The notes: a model not told the origin generated them from the letters alone. A stretch of DNA of 64,000 nucleotides from Aporrectodea caliginosa (GCA_020284085.1 JACEVL010000498.1:1211501-1275500); one strand, 5' to 3'; numbered from the stretch's first letter, positions 36,909-48,156 are shown. A program made the numbers and translations.

Positions 36909-37421
36909 TACTCCAACTCTGAAAGCCAGACAGCGCCATCAGCGTTACCCAGGTACTTAAAAAATCAGTGCACGGCTTTCCAAAGTCTCTATTTGGATAG
37001 GATTTCTGGATATTTGCTGGTTTTTCAAAGGCTTTTGACCTTTTTTGCAATGTGCAAAATTCACAAAACCGTAACTTGTTAACACAACAAGGCAAAGATT
37101 AATAAACTGTGCATTGTTTTGATAACTAATGCAATATTAATTATAATAGTTCGTACTGACATTTAACATCATAAAGGCTAGCGCAGAGCGCCTCTCAGTA
37201 GATATCTTAAGGGGCGCCACATAAATGTTCAATAACATTACAACTGCATTCCAACCAATTGTAATACAAGAGAATTTAACGCTATTTCCCAGATTGTCCT
37301 TAAAAAGTGTGTGTATAGACTATAGAGGCGAGATTTCAGAAAGAAATGGCCGCTTTCTTTGAGCGGCGTGGAAACCTTGAGATCACTATAACAATTTATT
37401 AAATTAAGGCAATGAACTCAC

Positions 37422-39455
37422 ATGACACAATCAATTGCTGTGTGGTACAGACATCCAGGTAAGCAGTGGTACTGTCGTAGTTAGCCTCTGTATTGGGGGG
37501 AAATGACGCTCTACACACACGCGTGATATTCTCCTTTGTCGCAGTTCCAGTGAGTGTTGTCTTAACAGTAAGCGGTTGCTTCTCGTCCGTTGTCTCTGTT
37601 TCACCAACACTCTTATCATGAAAAGACAGAGTCACATTCGATGACTCCACGGATTTAGCCGGTATGTTGATGGCACACCAAAAGCTATAGCCATCGTCTT
37701 TATCCAATGCGTTACTCGTCACATTCGACAGACATGATTCTCTCACATCTGCATTATAAAACAAAATTGATCAACTCCAACTAAATGATTATATTCAATA
37801 TTATCATTAATAAATTTTATTATTACTGTTATTGGTGGGGCATGGTGACCGATTGGTTAGAGGGCATGGCCTGAAAAGCGGAGAGTACGGGTTCGAGCCA
37901 ACACTCAGGCAGTTAATTACTGTATAGGGACACTGAGCAAGTTCTTCACTCACAATTATTACCATCGATGTTCTGTCCTATGGTAATCTGCTGTGCACTT
38001 CAGACCTTTGGAAGGAGAGCTATATCAAATAGTTGTAGTGTACTATATTACTATTCAACTGCATGGGTTAGAAATAATCCATCAATATTTACAAAAGTCT
38101 CTAAAGAATACAAAAGCCATTGAGCATGATAAATATAATTTATCCAATTATGTTCATTAAAATTATTATTAAGTTTTATTTTTACCTCAGTTAGCAGTAC
38201 TTAGTCAAAATAGTCAAAAGAAAATAATTTAAATAACAAATAATATAAAAACTTGTTATAATGCTCTTTGAGAGTTATAACAGCAACCACTTTATAACGA
38301 GAACGTGTCATATAAAGGTTATTATCTGTGGCTCAAATAATTATCAGATCCATACAGTGTCATATCAGAACCATTTTAATAGTGCAGCATGGTTCAACAA
38401 GTCTCCAGTGTACACTTATTATTCTAAATAACAAACACCAGCTATAATGAACCAAACACTTGTTAGTAAACTTTCAGCCTTTGAGTAGGCCACACTTACT
38501 AGAATGTCTGAAGTGTCTAGTGGCAGCAGACAAAAATCCGCGTTGGGAGTGTAAAACTATAGTCAGTCAGAGGGACTACATTTAAGGAAAATAGATCCGT
38601 GCATCACCCATCATCTTTGATGTTAATAAGACCAGTCAGGTTCAAAAATCAACGAAGCACAGTCACAACTGATGCCTTCTAACTCAGCTATTGAACAATA
38701 ACTTAATTCGCTAAGACTCTATCTAACCAGTCAACCTATCTCTGTTCCGTGCTCACCTCTCATGCAAATAGATACCACACTCGATCAATGGACACTGAGA
38801 CTCTTGCTCTGCCCCGCATCCGAACACTGTAAGGCTCTCGGGCTTTCTTGGCGGCTATAGTCCAAACTGCGCAATTAGCCCAGTTCAATTCGTTCTTTTA
38901 AATCTTTCGTGTCGTTCAGGTCTAAACTCTAAACTCACCTCCTTCAAATTGCATATCCTATCGTAGCCTGGCTTCTGATTTCTCTGATCTTCCAGACTTC
39001 GACTTCATGGCTTCTCCAATGGATTCTAATTTCACTTGAAGCGACCATTGACTGACGTCTTGTACATTATGATAACGGCGCTATAGAAGTCATAAGATTA
39101 GATTAGATTAGATAAGACGACTTACTAATGACAATCAGAATTGAGATTCTTGTCTCTTCCCCAGAATCCACTGCTTGCATACAAATGAATCTTCCGGAGT
39201 CGTTAATTTCCAGCTGCGTTATAGTTAGGCTGCAACCACCAGTGCTGTTAACGCTGTATCGTTGAGGGGAATAGAGGTCATTGTTAAGCATTCCTATGCC
39301 ATTCCGGTACACTAGTTTCGGTGACTGCAGGCCTTCCACCTTCTGCCATTCTACCATTTCACAGTTCTTATTGACCGTGACACACTCCAGCGTAACACTA
39401 TCACCGACTTTTTTCAGAGCATTCGCCGGTCCTCTTTGTATTTGTGACCGGACAG
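37422..39455 (-). CDS. Immunoglobulin-superfamily gene, two Ig-domain exons (partial)
   Basis: Exon 39455-39126 encodes a V-type Ig domain: GDSVTLECVTV (first Cys), MVEWQKVEG (Trp), then LTITQLEINDSGRFICMQ with the DxGxF/YxC signature. Exon 37748-37422 encodes a second, C2-like domain: VRESCLSNVTSNAL, YSFWCAINIPA, RVCRASFPP. Both exons are bounded by consensus splice sites and are symmetrical phase 1-1, the classic Ig-domain exon arrangement. N-glycosylation sequons (NVT, NST) suggest an extracellular protein. No signal peptide, membrane exon or stop could be placed with confidence, so gene limits are unknown. It could be a cell-adhesion or immune-type receptor; a closer family is not recognisable. 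Confidence 0.7.
37836..38045 (+). mobile_element. tRNA-derived SINE (family B) in intron of Ig gene
   Basis: The head GGGGCATGGTGACCGATTGG contains an A-box-like TGGTGACCGATTGG and is followed by B-box GGGTTCGAGCC. The body is AGGGACACTGAGCAAGTTC, CACTCACAATTATTACCATC, GATGTTCTGTCC. This is the best-preserved family-B copy. Confidence 0.75.
38740..39117 (+). mobile_element. CR1-like LINE 3' fragment with (ATTAG)n tail
   Basis: Broken frames resemble the C-terminus of CR1/L2-type reverse transcriptases (an arrangement like ...SFLAAIVQTAQ, FRVVQV, KLKTHLLQIAYPS), followed by AGCGACCATTGACTGACGTC, GGCGCTATAGAAGTCATAAG and ATTAGATTAGATTAG. It lies just beside the splice donor of the Ig exon at 39126. 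Confidence 0.5.
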
Positions 39456-39595
39456 CTACAACGAAATGCAAACCAAATGCTTAGAGTATTTTTTCTGGGT
39501 ACTTGTCGGTTAATTAACCCGATAAAAAATTTTCATCTACCTTACCTGTTAATTCACCCGAATGAATTTCTATGCGTTTTCTTCTTTTTTAAGCA

Positions 39596-39870
39596 CAGAT
39601 CGAAGGACGAACGGACGAAAGGAAAGACGGACGAAAAGGTGGGGGGAAGGACGGACAGACTAAAGGACAAACGGATCTAAGGAAATACGGACATAAGCAT
39701 GGACAGATGGAAGGATAGACTTATAGCGAAGAAACAAACACAAAGACGGACGAAAGGACGGTTAGATGGGCCAAAAGAAAGACAGACGAAAGTACGGACG
39801 GAAGGACAGATGGACGGACAGACTGAAGGACGAACGTATACGAATTAGCATAAACGGATGGAAGGACGGA
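39596..39870. repeat. GGACGGACGAAA degenerate tandem repeat
   Basis: About 270 bp of imperfect 8-12 bp units built on GGACGAAAGGACGG. No gene. 39871-40739 otherwise shows nothing I can support. Confidence 0.85.
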
Positions 39871-40739
39871 TGGGAAAACTGACGTAGATCTATAGAAGGC
39901 CGAGTTTCCTAAATCATTTACAGACCTGTAGCCTACCAGGTCGGGCTGTATGACTACGTATATAATTATACTGATAAGCGTTGAAGTTATGTGTATTAGA
40001 CTCTAAGACTGGAAAAGAAAAACTGTTAGCTGGGGTTAAGTTCTCAAACATCAGGACCACTGGACAAATGTTACAAGTGCCGGATTAAGGCATAAGCCAA
40101 CTAAGCCATGGCTGTTAGCCCCACGGGTTCCACCACGTTTTTGAGGGCCCCAAAATCCGGAGAAATTAAATTAAATCGCTGTAGCAAATTCCTGATTTTG
40201 TATAATTTTAAATAATTTAGCGCTTCTTCCCGATACGTGTTTCAGCGCTAGTAAGTTTTAGTCACTACTTACTTACTGAATACTGACCCTATTATAGTCA
40301 CATACACTCACAGTCTGTGTAGGCCTATATTTCATCAGGAAAAAATAGCTTATCATGCACAGGTACATTTAAAACGTTGTGTTCAGATACCAATCCTTTG
40401 GTAATTGGCTTTGCTTTGACGTTAGGGGTTAGAGCCCCCGGATGAATTAACCCGGCTCTGATAGGGAGCAAGATATAAAGGACACTTACGATGTATCTGT
40501 ATTTCTTTTGCCTGCATGTCGCATACCTCGTCTCTCTTGTAACAGGGCATAATATTAAAAGCAAGAACAGCAGGACGTAATGATATTAACTGTACAAATT
40601 AAGGGTAAAAATATTACATTGCAAATAGTCGGATAATATTAAACGTACAGACAGCCGGACAGAATACCATCTTTAAGTATAGGCGGCTGTATAGCAGATT
40701 ATGATATATCAAATGTAGGAGTACGTAAGAAAATGTTAC

Positions 40740-40912
40740 GAAACTGGAAATACTGTTTCTGGTTGACTTGGGAGATGGCGTGGCGATCGCTGCAGCTCTG
40801 GTAGAGACCACCGTGGCCGAACGCCGTCTCTTGTCTCTCCTCAACATCCGCTTAAAGGGAAAGAACAGAGGGCCCCCTATCGGCGTCTTCTTCACCTCCG
40901 ACGATACATCCT
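40740..40912 (-). CDS. Putative exon, basic/Ser-rich peptide
   Basis: Open frame between acceptor TTATTATCAG and donor TTC|GTAACA on minus, entering in phase 1 and leaving in phase 0. It encodes DVSSEVKKTPIGGPLFFPFK then RMLRRDKRRRSATVV. Codon use looks coding and splice sites are plausible, but no family is recognised and phases do not join it directly to its neighbours. Could be chance. Confidence 0.3.
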
Positions 40913-41269
40913 CTGATAATAACAACAGTATCGTAATCGTATTATCAAAATGTCTATAGCGCAATCCGTACGACAAGACTTAGTGCAGGACACTAAATGA
41001 TTGACAGCATACGCTAAGAATGAATGAACGAATGAACGAACGGACGAATGAATAAGTGAGTGAGTGAATGACTGAAGTAACGATCGACGAGTGAATGAGT
41101 GAGAAAAGAATTGTTTCTGACGCTGAGCTCCATAGACAGCGTGGGTATGAAGTCTAAGCGACTTAGTTTTCATAACCTCGGCCTATGAGGGCGAATGGTC
41201 AGCCCTCTCTCCCTCGTCGCCTCATCTTCCAACTGATAGCGTTCGTTATGGCTAAGTTTCCTAGGGCCT

Positions 41270-41400
41270 CAAGTTGAGCTGAAATAGGAATTCCTGCCCT
41301 GGTGTGGATTTGGACTCCCGACCTTTCAACTGAAAGGTCTCGCATGTTAACCATTAGACTAATGTCACTGACGTCCTCTTGCCCTGCTGTTTGTCGAGGT
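41270..41400 (-). mobile_element. tRNA-derived SINE head
   Basis: On minus, TCTAATGGTTAACATGCGAG (A-box-like) is followed by GGTCGGGAGTCCAAATCCAC (B-box-like). The body resembles SINE family A or B. No complete cloverleaf, so not a tRNA gene. Confidence 0.5.
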
Positions 41401-41500
41401 GGGAATCGCTGACGACCCAGACGGCGTGGCTCTTTCCCTCTGCAGAGTCTCCGATCACCTTGCCCCCAAGGCTGCCAATCATGCTCTGCGCCGGACCCAG
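41369..41500 (-). CDS. Putative exon, 44 codons
   Basis: Between acceptor AAAGGCAG and donor TCA|GTGACA on minus, phase 0 on both sides: LGPAQSMIGSLGGKVIGDSA, SHAVWVVSDSHLDKQQG. Phase 0 would be compatible with the transmembrane exon ending at 44775. Overlap with the SINE head at its 3' edge weakens the case. No homology recognised. Confidence 0.25.
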
Positions 41501-41519
41501 CTGCCTTTCGGCGACATTA

Positions 41520-42401
41520 TTATTATTATTACAGTAGTTTTATATAGCGCCCCTTCAAGACAGTCTACTCCAGACGCGAAGCCGGAGTCTGAGTCTGAAA
41601 ACGGAGAATGAGGATGACAGGAGAACGAGGAGAAGGAGCTGGTCGTGGTGGAAGAGGAGAAGGAAGGGGAGGAGAAAGCGGATGGATTTGAGAAACAACG
41701 GATTGGGTGGAGACGATCGTGGTCTTCTTCGAATGGATCAAATTACCCGGACTGTGGCCAACTTTTGTAAATAATAATTATATTAATATCACTCTTTTTA
41801 GCTGTGGCTGGGCTGGGAGCGCCGCTGCGTAGGCCTAGGTCTCATGAAGGTGCGCTATCTAAGTTCTCAGAATGAATGAATTAATGAATCAATTAATCGT
41901 GTAGCCTATATCATCACGATTTCTAATCCTGTCAGAGACAGTCGAAGCACACGAAGCACACTTAGCCTAATCCATACGTTTATAATAATATCTCAACGAC
42001 ATTTGAGAACTGTCGGAATGAACAGAAATGGACGATGAATTCTAAAGATTTGGGCTAAACATGTTCTCTGCATCACGCATGTTTTTGTCCCGTTGGCATT
42101 GGAAACACTTGGCCCATCAGTATAATCGGCCTTTAGTTTATTTCAGACCTGGGGCGTAGTCTGACCTTAAGCAACCTTTCTCCAGTGTATCTATCTCCGA
42201 CCTCTTCTGCGTATATGCTGGAGCCTCGTCCTATGACTGTTACTTTTTGCCTGTACCCCGTACAGCCTACAGTGCAGCAGCGCTCCCTCTCTGTTATTGA
42301 CCCAGTGACGTTGAACTTCGTGTCAACCATACACCGTTCTTGGCGTGGGTCGGGAACGCCTGTGAGTAGAGACCTTGAAGGGGCGCTATATACATTTCGG
42401 C

Positions 42402-42454
<53 letters not shown>

Positions 42455-42615
42455 GACATCACATTTACTTTACAACAGCACAATACAACAACACATTTTG
42501 TAATGGTTTAGCAATAGTCGTAACGCTATTTTTTATGTTCAGCGCAATAAGCTGATGCCCTGTGCTTAGCTTCAGAGTAGCGCTTCAGAACAAAATTTGG
42601 ACTTTACGATGGCGA
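41520..42615. other. Intergenic stretch with simple repeats
   Basis: Contains a TATAGCGCCCCTTCAAGAC dispersed-repeat motif (41540-41575) and a (GATT)n run at 42403-42452. No supported gene; open frames here lack family resemblance. Confidence 0.6.
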
Positions 42616-43433
42616 TTACGATGTTAAAATGCAAACAGAGGAGCTAAAGACCCACTTAAGTATGAATTTGGATGATAAACCAGCTGTAGCCATGAGAATG
42701 ATTGCTTCATCAGCTGTCAAACAGACACCTTCCATGCGGTTCCTACCTCCGCCGAGGAAGCTGGATGGCTTCGCGATGAGGGATCGGCTTTGCGGCCAAC
42801 CGAGCCGAAGAAGGGTGTAGTAGAGCCTTTCCTTGAAGTGATCCTCTGCGGGAGCGAAGCATCGTCGGTCGTGATCATTGACCGGAACGATGGCCGGAAG
42901 TCCGTTTACGCAGCCGCAGAGAGTCGTGTCCGGACCGTCAGTGAACAGTTCCAACTGTTTCGGTTTCATCTTCACCTGGCGATAGCTCTCGTACATCTGC
43001 TTCGTCATCGCCAGCCTCCTGTCCTCCTGAACCGGCATGTAGGGATTCTTCTCGAACCAGTACAGCTCGTCCTTCTTCGGTCCGTGGTACTTGTAGCCAG
43101 GTGGTAGATCTTCGTGGTAGACCCTTACGTGGAATCCGGCTGGCTTGACCCTGACGCACGGGTCGGGCGGGTGTTTGGGGATGACGTGTGGCTTCTCGAT
43201 GAGGGTGTAGTAGAGCCTTTCCTCGAAGTGGTCCTCCGCGGGAGCGAAGTAGCGTCGGTCGTGGAAAGAGGGTTGAGGTTTCTCGTCCCATGGCTTCGAC
43301 CATCTTGTAGGCGTGCAATTGACGTCGTTGTGGTAGTTGATGTAGTTCGGGTACCACCAGACGTTCTGGTAGGTCATCGTGCCGAAGGTCACGCACCCGC
43401 TGAAGGTCGGAGGGAAACGTCGGTCCGGCATCA
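42616..43433 (-). CDS. Orphan Pro/Tyr/Trp-rich protein exon with internal duplication
   Basis: On minus the exon enters after GGTTGTAG at 43433 with two bases before ATG 43431 and is open to a stop near 42616. The start may be this ATG or an upstream exon in phase 1. The first 190 residues look real: MPDRRFPPTFSGCVTFGTMT, YQNVWWYPNYINYHND, HVRVYHEDLPPGYKYHGPKK, YWFEKNPYMPVQED. A 20-residue block DRRYFAPAEDHFEERLYYTL recurs as DRRCFAPAEDHFKERLYYTL about 130 residues later; after it the frame looks less protein-like. No membrane segment or signal peptide. The Tyr/Pro/Trp-rich, short-motif style resembles axonemal microtubule-inner proteins, but that is a guess. No family identified. Confidence 0.5.
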
Positions 43434-44084
43434 CTACAACCCATATATTATATATGTAGAAGTAATAGTCTCATATACTAAGACTCTCTCCTATACATTC
43501 GCTACTACTAGTGATAGAGTAAGTACGCGCAGTAGTACCTTTATTAGAAATTTATATCGCCCCAAATCACTTATCACAGCGTCACCAAAAGTGCATCTAT
43601 TGCTAAATCTACGGAATAAAGCAGTTAGTACTCCACCCCGAAATAAATACGAACTTCATAGAAATATTTGGTATCAGCTTCTGCTTTCATCCTTCGGTGT
43701 AATCTTAAACGTATAGTCTCGGCTAGTTCCACCAGAAGCTGCTCTTGCTTGATTTAAGTTGATTATTCAGGTTATTCCTCTTGTCATTCTTGGTTTCCTC
43801 CTCCATCTTTGTGCGCTATATAAATGTTTGGAATGGATGCACGAATAGCTGTTTTAGCCACTAACACCAATGAGTGAGGAAATAACCGCCTACTGGGGTA
43901 GAGGATTGCTCACCCTGCCATGGGAAGTGCACGTCGACGAACACCCACAGACGTGAAAGTTAATTTCGATATCAGGGTTAATCGTACCTTAAAGTAACAA
44001 CAGACAGTACTGTTGCGTATAGGCCTACGGGAGTAAGGTTGAACGTCACGGATATAAGGTAATAGGCCTAAGCTGTTGTCCTTT

Positions 44085-44695
44085 TTATGGCATAGACCTA
44101 CTGAGAATACTCTGGGAAAAGGAGCAATGCAGGGATTGGAAAAGATATGGAAGGATAAAGCGGTAAGCCTGGAAACGAAAACAAGAATTGTTAAAGCAAT
44201 GATAATACCAGTGGTGCTGTACGGGTGCGAGGCATGGACAAAAACCAAACCACAAGTTAGAAGAAAATCGAAGCATGCGAAATGTGGATTTGGAGAAAAA
44301 TGCTGAGGGTACCCTGGACTGAGACGAGAACAAATGAACATATACTAGAAGAGATAGGACACTTAAGAGGAGAGATGACATTGAGACAAAGAGCGGCGAG
44401 ACAAAAAGTGATGTATTTTGGCCATGTGATGCGGGCGGACGGCATGGAAAAGGAGATGATGCTGGCGTGTGGGGAGGGAAGACGAGGAAGAGGACGACCA
44501 AGAAAGAGATGGATGGAGGAGATACACGAGACGATGATTATGAACATTCCGGAGCTGAGAGAGGCGACGAGAGATCGGAACACATGGAGAAGGCTGACTA
44601 TGACGGTCGCTAGGATTCAACGAATCGACGGCACAAGAAGCAAGAAACAAGAAGAAAATGACCGTGAACTTCGATTTATACAGGATAATTATTAA
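44085..44695 (+). pseudogene. LINE reverse-transcriptase C-terminal fragment
   Basis: Reads GKGAMQGLEKIWKDKAVSLE, MIIPVVLYGCEAWTKTKPQV, then after one frameshift near 44275 EMWIWRKMLRVPWTETRTNE, and GRRGRGRPRKRWMEEIHETM. The LYGxExWT, EMWxxRxMLRxxWT and GRPRxRW motifs mark the end of non-LTR retrotransposon ORF2 (RTE/L1-like group). The N-terminal RT and endonuclease parts are missing (5' truncation). Confidence 0.8.
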
Positions 44696-44774
44696 TCAAC
44701 TTCAGAATGAGCATCGCCATCATTTTCTGATAACGAGTCATATACGAGACAGAATTAATGATTACTCGACTTAC

Positions 44775-44972
44775 CTGAGCCCTACGTTGGTAGACAGTAA
44801 CCGGTTGAGGGACGAATGGAGGCGGGGGTGGAGGGTTATAACCGACGACCACGAGACGCGTCCGTCCGTTAATCGCACTTCTCTTGCCGAGATAAAATCC
44901 GATGAGGACTGAAATTATAACAGTCAGAAAGAACGCCAACAACAGCCACGTTGAATCTATCGTGTACTCCAT
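44775..44972 (-). CDS. Putative first exon of a small single-pass membrane protein
   Basis: ATG 44972-44970 opens 66 codons ending at a consensus donor CAG|GTAAGT (phase 0). The peptide is MEYTIDSTWLLLAFFLTVII then SVLIGFYLGKRSAING: a hydrophobic span of about 20 residues followed by KR, then a polyproline stretch YNPPPPPPFVPQP. It reads as an N-terminal signal-anchor or type III membrane segment with a proline-rich cytosolic part that could bind SH3 or WW domains. Continuation exons are uncertain (41369-41500 is phase-compatible). No family recognised. Confidence 0.45.
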
Positions 44973-45235
44973 TCTAGCATTGTCGACAAAATGGGCCTAA
45001 ATTACAAACGCGTCGAACTATAATTATTATCTTCTGTCCGTAGTGGTCATGACAACGTCATCATTAATACTGTTCTTATATCACGCAATTCTGACGCCAT
45101 AATGCATTATTCTAATCCATCTATTATAGCCTGATTTGATAAACTATAAGAAATTCCAATGCGCTAATCCGATAATGCTGAAAGCATCCGCATCCATTTA
45201 TATAGCACCCTAAGTTGTCTTCAACAGTCTGCAAA

Positions 45236-45540
45236 TGTGATGGATGTATGTATGCATGCGTGCATACATGTATCACGCATGTATGTAGCATATGGGGAGC
45301 TTAACATAGAAGGTAAAAAATTGTATGTATCTATGTACGACATTGTACGTATGTAGGTATGCATGTATGTATCTGTGTGTATGTATGTATGCATCAATGT
45401 AGATGTCTGCATGTATGCATGCATGCATGTAGGTAGGTGTGTGTATGTATGTTTGTATGTGTGTATGTATTTATGTATATAATGCACATGTACGTATGCA
45501 TGTTTGTATGTATGCATGAATGTACTTATGTACTTGTCGC
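45236..45540. repeat. (GTAT)n/(GCAT)n degenerate microsatellite
   Basis: About 300 bp of ATGTATGTATGCATGC-type sequence. The Tyr/His-rich frame on minus is an artefact. Confidence 0.9.
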
Positions 45541-45937
45541 CATGTGACTGCATCAAGCCCATCCTTTGATGTACGTTCGAGCGCGAGCCACACGGACCGT
45601 GTACGACTGTACGCCGTCTGTAGCCGAGTGTTTTCGTCTCGGTGGAGGACGACTGACGCGGGCCATTGGAGTGACCTCGACCTTCAATCACTGGAGGCGC
45701 TTCAATCTACCGACCGACACACGGCGAATGCCTTCTTCTGTGCAGTCCTTATGCCTTGACGAATAGCCGGACGTGCGTCATCTTCTGCCAGTGAGGGACT
45801 GCTCGTGGGCAGCGTCATCGTGTGTGCGAACGCTGTCACCTGTTGTCGCTCTACTCTATCGACGCAACATGGCTCAGGGACTCTGATCATCCATGCCATC
45901 TGTCAGCTTTCAACGGGAACCCGCTGGTGCACAGGCG

Positions 45938-46061
45938 ACCGGTTTGGCACGACGCCAGACGATCCAATCTCCGACTGATAGACGAGTCGCAGGGTCTGTG
46001 CCAACAGATGGAAGACAATCTCCTTGATTGGTGCTGGAACATCCGTCCGACTGAGGTATCC
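45938..46061 (-). pseudogene. Transposed copy of a HECTD4 exon segment
   Basis: On minus it encodes GYLSRTDVPAPIKEIVFHLL, AQTLRLVYQSEIGSSGVVPN, matching 6468-6590 of the large HECTD4 exon almost base for base. The homology starts at GGATACCTCAGTCGG and fades after GTGCCAAAC. The flanks are not HECTD4-like and no neighbouring exon is present. Most of the few differences are silent (GCT/GCA, CAC/CAT, ACT/ACC, GGA/GGC), with one Val to Ile. Confidence 0.85.
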
Positions 46062-46627
46062 CGACCGATGGCTCACGAAAAACCAAGCCGTAATCAGGTC
46101 AACATGCAGAAGATCGGTCTGTAAGACACCGTTCACAATTTAGCTGCTAATTTACTTCATAGGTAGCGACCTTAGATAAAATTACAGAAGAATCAGAGAT
46201 ATCGGTGAAATTGAAGCAAGATGGGCTTAGATGGCACTTGCTTGGTTTTGCGATGGGAACCTGTACGGCGGCTGTACGCTGTCTGAGTATCTCGGTGGCT
46301 GGAACTGTTCCGTCGTTGGCGGTTCCAGAGAAATCGTCGCTAGGCTTGTCTGCTCTGATAAGCTCGAAACCGTTGCAGAGCCAGACAGACTACCATCACC
46401 AACAATCTGAAGAGAAAGAAAATCCATTCCATTGTTACAACTGCATTTTCTATTGTTCTCCTTTCAAAGTTCAGAAACACAAGAAGCACATGATCACATG
46501 ACATAACATCGACGATGCTGAGCAACTGTGAGTGTGAGTGAAGGACTTACTCAAGGCTCCAAATACAATGCAATACAATACTAAACAATACAATACAATA
46601 ATAAATAATCTAATATAACTTAATTAA

Positions 46628-46900
46628 GATAAACCCAATTCATCTGGCTTGGCGGTCGAGCCCAACTGGGTTGATTGACATGGAATTTCTCCGCGCTTGG
46701 TTTCCAGACGTCCAATATACTCTGCCCCAGGTCGTGATCTGGACGTTACACTGGAACCAGTTCTCTCATTTTCAGACCATGTCAATCGTAACTCTTGAAC
46801 ATGCCTTTAGCATCTATGTCAAACCCGCACCAACCGTCACTCAGCGCCTCTGAATACCAGAGTCTGGCAGAGTGGCGCTCTATAAATGTTCAAGTTCACA
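46628..46900 (+). pseudogene. LINE fragment, same family as 59500-60280
   Basis: CCCAATTCATCTGGCTTGGC, GGTCGAGCCCAACT, and ATTTTCAGACCATGTCAATC match the reverse complements of 63170-63220 and 60180-60235, here joined without the insertion present there. The 3' end carries the GAGTGGCGCTCTATAAATGTTC signature. Confidence 0.75.
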
Positions 46901-46904
46901 ATAG

Positions 46905-47045
46905 CACACACGATCATACGACAGAACATCGATGGCGCTGAACAACTGCGAGCTGAAGTTCCTTTCACAGTGGCCGCACGAGTGGAGGATCGAACCTATA
47001 CAAGTGGTTCAGACTACATGTAACCTGTTATAACCACCGCCGTAT
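46905..47045 (-). mobile_element. tRNA-derived SINE (family B)
   Basis: The reverse complement gives GTATAGGTTCGATCCTCCAC (B-box), GGAACTTCAGCTCGCAGTTG, GCGCCATCGATGTTCTGTCG, in the family-B order. A partial second copy lies at 46485-46560. Confidence 0.6.
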
Positions 47046-47289
47046 ACAATCGTCAGTTCTTGACGCCAGCCATGTGGCGGCGATTGGTATACGAATAAAA
47101 GATCTCCATTATCCTGGGTCATTTGTCATGTTCATTGCACTCCTTAGTGTCAGTCCAAGAGATGTATATACGCAGTAGTCCTATTATATCTTATGTATAC
47201 TATATTCTAGATGTTTCCCCGTCCTAGGACAGTTTTAAACGACTTTAAAATGTTAAGAGATGCGTCGTCACGGGATATACGTTGACGTA

Positions 47290-47530
47290 AGTCTTCTCCT
47301 TCCTCCGCCTCTCCCTTAGTCCGTCCGTCCGTCCCTCCATCCATCCACTCTACCTGCAACTCTCCATTCCTCTCTCCGTCGGTCCGTCCGTCCGTCTCTA
47401 CCTACCTCCAACCATTCGCCCAACTCCTCCCTCCATCCCCTCCCTCCTTCCATACCTCAAACCGTCTGTTCATCTTTCCACTCCATCCCTCCATTCATCC
47501 CTGCCTCCATCCCCTCTGCCTCCCAAGCAG
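47290..47530. repeat. CCGTCCGTCCATCC-type pyrimidine repeat
   Basis: Degenerate (TCCG/TCCA/TCCC)n sequence; no gene. Confidence 0.8.
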
Positions 47531-47589
47531 GCAGGCAGATGTCAATCCCTATAGTGACTGTTAAGAGGACTATTGTCTGCCAGGCAGGT

Positions 47590-48156
47590 AGGCAGACAGG
47601 CAGGAATGAAATGAGAGGGGCATGGTGGGTAACCGGCTTCGCTGGTGCATGCGAGGGAGGGAGTGAGGGAGGGCATACACAGAATTTACCCATTAGTGTC
47701 AGCCGAAGCCGGTGCCTGCCAAGGCACCGGCTTCGGCGTTTAAAATTAAACGCATCTAAGTTGAGGGAGATGATATTCACACGCAGGCCGGGGGCTAGTG
47801 AGCCTCCTTCCACCCCAGACATGGTGAGGGTCGACTCTATGGTTGTGCTGCAAGATCCTTCCACTAGTGGAGTAATCTTGGTTGTGCTGGGTGTCACCAT
47901 TACCCAGGACCTCCGGGCCACTCAGCACATCGGGCGACTCCTCAGCATATGCACCAGCTCCCTCTACGCCCTTGGGCTCCTGAGATCCCACGGCCTCCCC
48001 CAGGCAGCGCTCCATGGTGTGTCCAGGGCCATGGTTACTTCGCGAATCCTATATGCCGCCCCCGCCTGGTTGGGCCTTGCATCTGCCGGCGACCGAAGCA
48101 AGCTAGAGCGCTTCCTCGCAAAAATAACTTGGTTCCTGAACCACCCAATTTCATAA
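47590..48156 (+). pseudogene. LINE RT C-terminal fragment
   Basis: Frame with LKLNASKLREMIFTRRPG (the LNxxKTKEM-like RT motif), MVVLQDPSTSGVILVVLGVT, LCSICTSSLYALGLLRSHGL-like and SRILYAAPAWLGLASAGDRS, KLERFLAKI. This order is typical of the end of Jockey/CR1-type RT ORFs. A short repeat (GAAGCCGGTGCCTGCCAAGG, GGCACCGGCTTCGG) interrupts the start at 47704-47735 and forms a hairpin. Confidence 0.75.

Noticed and set aside
42938..43444. 168-codon Arg/Pro-rich frame on minus
   Set aside because: Overlaps the better 42616-43433 frame; its composition is that of a +1 shadow.
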